Assembly (NCBI RefSeq): GCF_003049685.1
Contig: NZ_PYSY02000002.1
Span: 1,525,501-1,589,500, forward strand
DNA length: 64,000 nucleotides
Direction: 5' to 3'
Source: Brucella pituitosa
Lineage (GTDB): Bacteria; Pseudomonadota; Alphaproteobacteria; Rhizobiales; Rhizobiaceae
The notes beneath the pieces were generated by a model, which was given only the letters and a program-made list of their open reading frames with translations, did not search any database and was not told where the DNA came from. Position numbers and translations under genes: made by a program. How positions within the stretch are numbered: the stretch's first letter is position 1; each line of letters opens with the position of its first letter. Of this stretch, positions 57,792 through 64,000 are shown piece by piece.

Positions 57792-59087
57792 ATGAAATTC
57801 CGGTCGCAGATGCTTGCCGCGCTTTTTGCAAGCGCGCTTACCATCCCGAGCCTCTCCGGCGCATTTGCCGAAGAAGACACGATCAAGGTTGGTATTCTCC
57901 ATTCGTTGTCGGGCACAATGGCCATTTCCGAAACGACACTCAAAGACGCCATGCTGATGCTTATCGAAGAGCAGAACAAGAAGGGTGGTCTTCTGGGTAA
58001 AAAGCTTGAGGCCGTTGTCGTGGACCCCGCTTCCGATTGGCCGCTCTTCGCTGAAAAGGCGCGCCAGCTGATTTCTCAGGATAAGGTCGCAGCCGTGTTC
58101 GGTTGCTGGACGTCGGTGTCGCGCAAATCGGTTCTCCCGGTCTTCAAGGAACTCAACAATATTCTGTTCTACCCGGTGCAGTATGAAGGTGAGGAATCCG
58201 AGCGCAACGTTTTCTATACGGGCGCGGCACCGAACCAGCAGGCAATCCCTGCTGTTGACTATCTGATGGAAAACGAAGGTGTTGAACGCTGGGTTCTCGA
58301 AGGCACCGATTACGTCTATCCGCGCACAACCAACAAGATTCTTGAAGCTTATCTGCTTTCCAAGGGCGTGAAGCCTGAGGATATCCGTGTCAACTATACG
58401 CCATTCGGCTTTTCAGACTGGCAGACGGAAGTGGCGGCGATCAAAGGCTTTGGTGCTGCTGGCAAGAAGACCGCTGTGGTTTCGACCGTCAATGGCGATG
58501 CCAATGTTCCATTCTATAAGGAACTCGCCAATCAGGGCGTAAAGGCAGAAGATATTCCGGTCGTGGCCTTCTCGGTTGGTGAAGAAGAACTGGCGGGTAT
58601 CGACACTGCTCCGCTGGTCGGCCATCTTGCAGCGTGGAACTATTTCGAGTCGGTTGATAATCCGACCAATGCCAAGTTCATTGAAACCTGGCATGCTTTC
58701 ACCAAGGATGACAAGCGCGTCACCAACGATCCGATGGAAGCTTCGTTCATCGGTTTCAATATGTGGCTCAAGGCTGTCGAAAAGGCCGGAACCATCGATC
58801 AGGACGCTGTGATCGATGCAATGGTTGGCGTCTCCGTGCCCAATCTTTCAGGTGGCTATTCGACCATGATGCCCAACCATCATATCACCAAGCCGGTGCT
58901 GATCGGCGAAATCCAGTCGAACGGTCAGTTTGAAATTGTCAGCCAGACGCCGGGACTGATTGTTGGTGATGAGTGGTCTGATTACCTGCCGGATTCCAAG
59001 AACCTGATCTCGGATTGGCGCAAGCCGATGTCTTGCGGCAATTTCAATGTCGAAACCGGCAAGTGCGGCGGTCAGGGCGGATCCTGA
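57792..59087 (+). CDS. urtA: urea ABC transporter, substrate-binding protein
   Basis: A 431-residue periplasmic protein with signal peptide MKFRSQMLAALFASALTIPSLSGAFA. The UrtA/FmdD type is recognised by EDTIKVGILHSLSGTMAISETTLKDAMLMLIEEQN, FGCWTSVSRKSVLPVFKE, FYPVQYEGEESERNVFYTGAAPNQQ and LEGTDYVYPRTTNKILEAYL. Relatives bind urea or short-chain amides; the substrate is not proven here. First gene of urtABCDE. Two hairpins after its stop may keep its level above that of the permease genes. The start is ATG 57792 with GAGAGGG before it. Confidence 0.95.
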   Translation: MKFRSQMLAALFASALTIPSLSGAFAEEDTIKVGILHSLSGTMAISETTLKDAMLMLIEEQNKKGGLLGKKLEAVVVDPASDWPLFAEKARQLISQDKVAAVFGCWTSVSRKSVLPVFKELNNILFYPVQYEGEESERNVFYTGAAPNQQAIPAVDYLMENEGVERWVLEGTDYVYPRTTNKILEAYLLSKGVKPEDIRVNYTPFGFSDWQTEVAAIKGFGAAGKKTAVVSTVNGDANVPFYKELANQGVKAEDIPVVAFSVGEEELAGIDTAPLVGHLAAWNYFESVDNPTNAKFIETWHAFTKDDKRVTNDPMEASFIGFNMWLKAVEKAGTIDQDAVIDAMVGVSVPNLSGGYSTMMPNHHITKPVLIGEIQSNGQFEIVSQTPGLIVGDEWSDYLPDSKNLISDWRKPMSCGNFNVETGKCGGQGGS

Positions 59088-59102
59088 TAACGGGGATGCA
59101 GA

Positions 59103-59148
59103 GGGCGGGCATGAACGGGCCTGCCCCTTGCAGTTCAGAGGTCTGAAC
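59103..59148 (+). promoter_or_regulatory. tandem hairpins between urtA and urtB
   Basis: GGGCGGGC...GCCTGCCC (59103-59126) and GTTCAG/CTGAAC (59133-59148, perfect 6-bp stem, AGGT loop). They lack T-runs. Such stems in binding-protein operons commonly protect the upstream part of the message or reduce read-through, giving more binding protein than permease. Confidence 0.5.
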
Positions 59149-59190
59149 AGGCCACAATCGAGAATACAGCTATAATTAAGGAAGTCAGCT

Positions 59191-60804
59191 ATGGAGTGCC
59201 GGATACGGGCCGTCTTGCTCGTCCTGTCTGTCCTGTTTGCCGTCATGGCGACGGCGGCGAGAGCGGATGAATTTCAGGGGCTTGTCGATGCATTGGGTAG
59301 GGCGAATTTTACCCAGATGCAGGACCGGATCTCCGCTCTTGCGGATACGGGCGATGCGCGGGTCGTACCGATGCTGAATGCACTTGGCGATGGCGATCTT
59401 TATATGCGCAAATCTGATGGCCGGGTATTCATTACCAAGGCATCCGGTGCCAGCTTCCAGATTATCGACCCGATCACCGGCGAAAAGGCTGGAGAGGCGC
59501 CGAAAGGCGGGATGGAAAAGGTCAAAGTCAACAATTCCGTGCGCCGTGCGATTCGCACCGCTCTAGGTGGGCTGACGCTGATGAGTCCCAATCGGGTTGA
59601 GCGCCTGAAGGCTGCCGAAATTGTCGCCGCAAGCCCGAACGCAGACGCGCTTGAGTCAATCGAAGCTGCGCTTTCCAAGGAACAGGACAGCGCAATCCGG
59701 ACAGTGCTGGAAAAGGCGCAGGCCGCGTCGCTTCTGATTTCCGATCGCCCGCTCGGCGATAAGTTGGGAGCGGCACAGTTCCTTCAGGATCATGGCGATC
59801 GTTCCACCTTGTCGGTTTTGAGCGCCGCTCGCGCCAATGCGCAGCCTGAGCTTGCAGTGGCGCTTGATGGAGCCATCGCGCATATCGAGCAAAGACAGGC
59901 CTTATGGGATATCGGGCAGAATGTCTGGTATGGGCTGTCACTCGGCTCGGTGCTGCTGCTCGCCGCTATCGGCCTTGCAATTACCTTCGGCGTCATGGGC
60001 ATCATCAATATGGCACATGGCGAAATGGTCATGCTGGGTGCTTATGTCACTTACGTGGTGCAAGACGTCATCCGCACCAGCTACCCCGGCTTGTTCGACT
60101 GGTCGCTTGCTATCGCATTGCCATTGGCATTCCTGTTCACGGCGCTGGTCGGGCTGATGATCGAACGTGGTGTCATCCGGTTCCTCTATGGACGTCCGCT
60201 CGAAACCTTGTTGGCGACCTGGGGTATTTCCCTGATCCTGCAACAGGCTGTACGTACGATATTCGGACCAACCAATCGCGAAGTTGGTAATCCATCGTGG
60301 ATGTCGGGTGCGTTCGAACTGGGCGGTATGACCATCACCTGGAACCGCTTCTGGATCATCCTGTTTTCGATGGCCGTTTTCTTCACGCTACTGGCTCTAT
60401 TGAAACGGTCGAATTTTGGCCTGCAAATGCGTGCTGTCACCCAAAACCGGCGCATGGCGTCGTCAATGGGCATCCGGACGCCCTATGTGGATGCGTTCAC
60501 CTTCGCATTGGGTTCGGGGATTGCGGGCATAGCTGGTGTCGCGCTGTCGCAGATCGATAATGTGTCGCCCAATCTCGGACAGGGCTACATCATCGACAGT
60601 TTCATGGTTGTGGTGTTTGGCGGCGTTGGCAATTTGTGGGGCACACTGGTTGGCGCATTCTCGCTCGGTATCCTGAACAAGTTCCTCGAACCTTACGCCG
60701 GTGCAGTGCTTGGCAAGATCCTGGTGCTTGTGCTCATCATTCTCTTTATCCAGAAACGCCCGCGCGGTTTGTTCGCTCTCAAGGGCAGGGCGGTGGAAGC
60801 ATGA
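59191..60804 (+). CDS. urtB: urea ABC transporter, permease UrtB
   Basis: A 537-residue protein. The first 25 residues are a signal sequence (RIRAVLLVLSVLFAVMATAARA), then about 210 hydrophilic residues (DEFQGLVDALGRANFTQMQDRISAL...), then the LivH-like permease with about eight helices (GLSLGSVLLLAAIGLAITFGVMGIINMAHGEMVMLGAYVTY; VVVFGGVGNLWGTLVGAF). The large extra domain before the permease is normal for UrtB. It overlaps urtC by 4 bp (ATGA). Confidence 0.94.
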   Translation: MECRIRAVLLVLSVLFAVMATAARADEFQGLVDALGRANFTQMQDRISALADTGDARVVPMLNALGDGDLYMRKSDGRVFITKASGASFQIIDPITGEKAGEAPKGGMEKVKVNNSVRRAIRTALGGLTLMSPNRVERLKAAEIVAASPNADALESIEAALSKEQDSAIRTVLEKAQAASLLISDRPLGDKLGAAQFLQDHGDRSTLSVLSAARANAQPELAVALDGAIAHIEQRQALWDIGQNVWYGLSLGSVLLLAAIGLAITFGVMGIINMAHGEMVMLGAYVTYVVQDVIRTSYPGLFDWSLAIALPLAFLFTALVGLMIERGVIRFLYGRPLETLLATWGISLILQQAVRTIFGPTNREVGNPSWMSGAFELGGMTITWNRFWIILFSMAVFFTLLALLKRSNFGLQMRAVTQNRRMASSMGIRTPYVDAFTFALGSGIAGIAGVALSQIDNVSPNLGQGYIIDSFMVVVFGGVGNLWGTLVGAFSLGILNKFLEPYAGAVLGKILVLVLIILFIQKRPRGLFALKGRAVEA

Positions 60805-61961
60805 TTACGGCATTTCTGTTCCGAAAACTCGACCGCGGTGTCTTTATCGCCGCTGCAATCCTGATCGCTGCCGCTTTTGCTGTTCCGCTGCTCAATCTGC
60901 TGACAGCACCCGATCACTCGCTGCATGTGCCAACCTACATGGTGTCGCTGCTTGGCAAGTATCTGACCTATGCCTTGCTGGCGCTGGCGCTTGATCTGGT
61001 CTGGGGCTTCTGCGGTATTCTCTCACTTGGTCATGCTGCATTTTTTGCGCTCGGCGGCTATGCAATGGGTATGTATCTGGTGCGTCAAATCGGCGTGCGC
61101 GGGGTTTATGGCAATCCGGACCTGCCAGACTTTATGGTGTTCCTTAACTGGAAAGAACTGCCATGGTACTGGTTTGGCTTCGACCATTTCTGGTTCGCTT
61201 TCCTGATGGTACTGCTGGTGCCGGGCTTGCTGGCCTTCGTGTTCGGCTGGTTCGCCTTTCGCTCCCGCGTGACTGGTGTCTATCTTTCGATCATTACCCA
61301 AGCCATGACCTATGCCTTGATGCTGGCTTTCTTTCGCAACGAGATGGGTTTCGGTGGCAATAACGGTCTGACGGATTTTAAGGATATTCTGGGTTTTAAC
61401 ATTCAGGCCGATGGTACGCGCGCCTCCCTCTTTGCCGTCTCCGCAATCGTGTTGGCCATGGCTCTGGTCTTCAGTTCGGCTGTCGTCAAATCGAAATTCG
61501 GCAAGGTGCTCGTCAGCGTACGTGATGCCGAGAGCCGCACTCGGTTTTTGGGTTACCGCCCGGAAAACTACAAGCTCTTCATATTTACGGTTTCGGCGAT
61601 GATGGCAGCTGTGGCCGGTGCACTCTATGTGCCACAGGTCGGCATCATCAATCCGGGTGAATTTGCTCCGGCCAATTCCATCGAAGTCGTCATCTGGACG
61701 GCGGTCGGGGGGCGAGCAACACTCGTGGGGCCGGTGATTGGCGCCGTATTGGTCAATTTCGGCAAGAGCGTCTTCACCACGGCTTTTCCGGAAATGTGGC
61801 TGTTCGTGCTCGGAGCGCTGTTCGTCGCTGTTACCCTGTTCCTGCCTAAAGGCATTGTCGGCACATTCCGGTCATTCATGGTTTCACGTCAATCTGCAAA
61901 GGCATCAGTCGGGAACGACACGACAGTGCAAGCCAAATTGCAAACGACGCCAGCGGAGTAA
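60801..61961 (+). CDS. urtC: urea ABC transporter, permease UrtC
   Basis: A 386-residue LivM-like permease with about ten helices. LDLVWGFCGILSLGHAAFFALGGYAMGMYL and GFGGNNGLTDFKDILGFN are typical, with SVRDAESRTRFLGYRPENYKLFIFTVSAMMAAVAGALYVPQ before the late helices. Start ATG 60801, overlapping the urtB stop, with GGTGGAAG before it. The reading from 60636 lies inside urtB and is rejected. Confidence 0.95.
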   Translation: MITAFLFRKLDRGVFIAAAILIAAAFAVPLLNLLTAPDHSLHVPTYMVSLLGKYLTYALLALALDLVWGFCGILSLGHAAFFALGGYAMGMYLVRQIGVRGVYGNPDLPDFMVFLNWKELPWYWFGFDHFWFAFLMVLLVPGLLAFVFGWFAFRSRVTGVYLSIITQAMTYALMLAFFRNEMGFGGNNGLTDFKDILGFNIQADGTRASLFAVSAIVLAMALVFSSAVVKSKFGKVLVSVRDAESRTRFLGYRPENYKLFIFTVSAMMAAVAGALYVPQVGIINPGEFAPANSIEVVIWTAVGGRATLVGPVIGAVLVNFGKSVFTTAFPEMWLFVLGALFVAVTLFLPKGIVGTFRSFMVSRQSAKASVGNDTTVQAKLQTTPAE

Positions 61962-61969
61962 GATAGATA

Positions 61970-62719
61970 ATGACCGAAAGCCCCAACACTCTGCTTTATC
62001 TCAACGGTGTTTCCGTTTCCTTCGATGGGTTCAAGGCGCTTAATGCGCTGTCCTTCGTCGTCGAGCCGGGCGAGCTGCGTGCCATTATTGGTCCGAATGG
62101 CGCTGGCAAAACAACGATGATGGATATCATTACCGGCAAGACAAAACCGGATGAGGGTGAGGTGTTTTTTGAGGGTAATATCGATCTCACCAAGAAGGAT
62201 GAGGCTGATATTGCCCAGATTGGAATCGGCCGCAAGTTCCAGAAGCCGACCGTGTTCGAGAGCCACACTGTCTGGGACAACATCGAGCTTGCACTCGAAC
62301 GTAAGCGGGGTGTCTGGGCGACATTGTTCTATCGTCAGGACAAGGCAGATAGCGAGCGCATCGAGGAGATATTGAAGACAGTGCGCCTTTGGGCGCGGCG
62401 CGATGAACTCGCCACCAATCTTTCTCATGGTCAAAAGCAGTGGCTCGAAATCGGTATGCTACTTGCTCAGGAGCCCAAGCTTTTGCTGGTCGATGAACCG
62501 GTCGCGGGCATGACGGACGCTGAAACGGCTGAAACCGCTATTCTTCTTAAGGCAATCGCCAAGACGCGCTCTGTTGTGGTGGTGGAACACGATATGGGTT
62601 TCATCCGCGAGCTGGGCGTCAAGGTGACGTGCCTTGCTGAGGGTAGCGTGCTTGCCGAAGGATCGATCGATTTCGTCAGTTCTGATCCGAAAGTGATCGA
62701 AAATTACCTTGGGCGCTAG
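61970..62719 (+). CDS. urtD: urea ABC transporter, ATP-binding protein UrtD
   Basis: A 249-residue ABC ATPase of the LivG branch. Walker A GPNGAGKTTMM, Q-loop region IGRKFQKPTVFESHTVWDNIELAL, signature LSHGQKQWLEIGMLLAQ, Walker B LLLVDEPVAGM and switch His in VVVEHDMGF are all there. It lies 8 bp after urtC. Confidence 0.96.
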   Translation: MTESPNTLLYLNGVSVSFDGFKALNALSFVVEPGELRAIIGPNGAGKTTMMDIITGKTKPDEGEVFFEGNIDLTKKDEADIAQIGIGRKFQKPTVFESHTVWDNIELALERKRGVWATLFYRQDKADSERIEEILKTVRLWARRDELATNLSHGQKQWLEIGMLLAQEPKLLLVDEPVAGMTDAETAETAILLKAIAKTRSVVVVEHDMGFIRELGVKVTCLAEGSVLAEGSIDFVSSDPKVIENYLGR

Positions 62720-62731
62720 AAAGGCTTACGG

Positions 62732-63427
62732 ATGTTGAACGTTGAAAATGTGAGCCTTCATTATGGTGCGGCACAGGCCTTGCGCGGAGTGTCGCTGAAG
62801 GCGGAAGCAGGGCGGATTACCTGTGTTCTGGGCCGCAACGGTGTTGGCAAGACCAGCTTACTGCGCGCAATTACCGGACAGCAGGCTCTGAGCGGCGGGC
62901 ATGTCGTGTTCGACAATGAAGATATGAAGGCCCTGCCACCTTATGCGCGTGCCAGCCGGGGCATGGGCTATGTTCCGCAGGGACGTGAAATATTCCCGCT
63001 TTTGACAGTGAAGGAAAACCTCGAAACCGGTTATGCGTTGCTCAAGCGCTCGGAGCGGTCTATTCCAGCCGAGATATTCAATCTCTTTCCGGTGCTGAAG
63101 GACATGCTGCCGCGACGGGGCGGCGATCTGTCGGGTGGTCAGCAGCAGCAACTGGCCATCGGTCGTGCCATGGTTCTGAAACCGCGTATTCTGGTGCTCG
63201 ATGAACCGACAGAAGGCATACAACCTTCCATCATCAAGGATATTGGCCGCGCTATCCGCTATCTGCGCGACTCGACCGGCATGGCCATCCTGCTGGTTGA
63301 GCAATATCTCGATTTCTGCCGCGAACTTGCCGATCGTGTTTATATCATGGATCGCGGTGAGATCGTTCTGGAGGGTGCTGCCGAAGTGCTGGATACGCCG
63401 AAAGCCAGAAGTCATCTGACTGTTTAG
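62732..63427 (+). CDS. urtE: urea ABC transporter, ATP-binding protein UrtE
   Basis: A 231-residue LivF-type ABC ATPase and last gene of the operon. Walker A GRNGVGKTSLLR, signature LSGGQQQQLAIGRAMVLKPR, Walker B ILVLDEPTEGIQPSII, and LLVEQYLDFCRELADRVYIMDRG at the switch. No urease gene follows inside the window; the next gene is on the other strand and belongs to an iron-type transporter. Confidence 0.96.
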   Translation: MLNVENVSLHYGAAQALRGVSLKAEAGRITCVLGRNGVGKTSLLRAITGQQALSGGHVVFDNEDMKALPPYARASRGMGYVPQGREIFPLLTVKENLETGYALLKRSERSIPAEIFNLFPVLKDMLPRRGGDLSGGQQQQLAIGRAMVLKPRILVLDEPTEGIQPSIIKDIGRAIRYLRDSTGMAILLVEQYLDFCRELADRVYIMDRGEIVLEGAAEVLDTPKARSHLTV

Positions 63428-63433
63428 GACAAT

Positions 63434-63470
63434 GGCGGCGGCGACATTATTCAATCAGGTAGCCGCCCGC
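63434..63470. terminator. weak GC-rich inverted repeat after urtE
   Basis: GGCGGC at 63434-63439 and GCCGCC at 63462-63467, extended on both sides with a bulge, between two convergent genes. There is no T-run, so terminator function is uncertain. Confidence 0.4.
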
Positions 63471-63476
63471 CGATAA

Positions 63477-64000
63477 TTATCTCAGATAATGTATATGCGG
63501 TCGGCAGGAATGCGAGGAAGTCTCCACTCGCGCCTCGATACAGAAGACATCCCTGAGAAGCCGCTCATTGATGACGTCTTCCGGTATCCCGGTAGCCACT
63601 ATTTTGCCGTTCTTCATGACGATCAGTTCATCACAGAACATGGCTGCATGATTGAGGTCATGCAGCGCGATAATGCTCGTGATAGGCAAACCGGAGACAA
63701 GTTTGAGCAAACTCATCTGATGCTGAATATCCAGATGGTTCGTTGGCTCGTCAAGAATGAGTTCTTTTGGCTTCTGCGCTAATGCTCTTGCGATATGTAC
63801 GCGCTGCTTTTCGCCACCCGACAAGCTTTGCCAATGATCATTTCGCTTGGTCTTCATGCCTGTGCGTTCAAGTGCATCTTCCACTGCGGTATCATCCATA
63901 CCTGTCCAGCCGGAGAACAACGAGCGGTGCGGAAAGCGCCCAAGCTTTACGACATCAATGACTTTGAGATTGGCATTGGTTGTTGCGTGTTGCTCCACAA
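63477..64000 (-). CDS. iron-siderophore-type ABC transporter ATP-binding protein, start cut off
   Basis: The reverse strand is open from the window edge to a stop at 63477, giving about 174 C-terminal residues. HATTNANLKVIDVVKLGRFPHRSLFSGW, the signature SLSGGEKQRVHIARALAQKPKELILDEPTNHLDIQHQ and IIALHDLNHAAMFCDELIVMKNGKIVATG are typical of the FecE/FhuC branch that powers import of ferric siderophores, heme or cobalamin. The Walker A part and the rest of the operon lie beyond position 64000. Convergent with urtE. Confidence 0.9.
   Translation of the reverse strand, partial: VEQHATTNANLKVIDVVKLGRFPHRSLFSGWTGMDDTAVEDALERTGMKTKRNDHWQSLSGGEKQRVHIARALAQKPKELILDEPTNHLDIQHQMSLLKLVSGLPITSIIALHDLNHAAMFCDELIVMKNGKIVATGIPEDVINERLLRDVFCIEARVETSSHSCRPHIHYLR

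Overview
The window looks like chromosomal DNA of an alphaproteobacterium of the Brucella/Ochrobactrum group. The evidence is the near-identity of several products to what I know from Brucella (GluP, HisS, GuaA, the core-mannose manB-manC pair), gene sets typical of Rhizobiales (hisS-hisZ-hisG, the waaA-lpxK cluster with DUF374/DUF2093/DUF4170 neighbours), a perfect CIRCE plus RpoH promoter before groESL, and families of palindromic intergenic repeats of the Rhizobiales kind. Species-level naming is inference. No rRNA, tRNA, CRISPR array, insertion sequence or prophage was found. Most of the window is core genome.

Layout. 1-7.8 kb: a cut L,D-transpeptidase, tag, a LysE exporter, the hisS-hisZ-hisG operon, gluP and a DoxX protein. 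7.8-13.4 kb: fumC, a small acidic protein, a twice-frameshifted FMN reductase pseudogene divergent from an HxlR regulator, then groES-groEL. 13.7-24.8 kb: a HAD phosphatase, ribF, a MipA/OmpV porin-like protein, ileS, a lipoprotein, cytochrome b561, tadA, an rRNA pseudouridine synthase with a long low-complexity tail overlapping rsmD. 25-36.8 kb: a pair of M16 peptidases (one lacking the zinc motif), a patatin, a Kef antiporter, pmbA, then the envelope cluster (IMPase-like phosphatase, DUF4170, DUF374, waaA, lpxK, DUF2093). 36.9-44.5 kb: mutL, manC-manB, and a ClC channel with a Tat-signal P1 peptidase. 44.7-53.1 kb: guaB, divergent oxyR-katA, rsmB, a thioesterase-nucleosidase pair and guaA. 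53.3-63.4 kb: a response regulator and a giant NCS1-transporter/histidine-kinase fusion, divergent from the complete urea-type ABC transporter operon urtABCDE. The right edge cuts an iron-type ABC ATPase.

The two most interesting items are: (1) upstream of ileS, a 20-codon ORF with five isoleucine codons (II, I, II) runs into a 64-nt nested hairpin followed by a terminator-like hairpin with a T-run. This is the layout of ribosome-mediated attenuation of isoleucyl-tRNA synthetase. (2) The sensor whose input domain is a whole NCS1 nucleobase/allantoin-type permease joined to an eight-cysteine module, next to and divergent from urtABCDE, suggests a nitrogen-compound sensing system for urea/amide uptake. 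A third is a pair of mutually exclusive hairpins in the guaB leader, one of which would hide the ribosome binding site.
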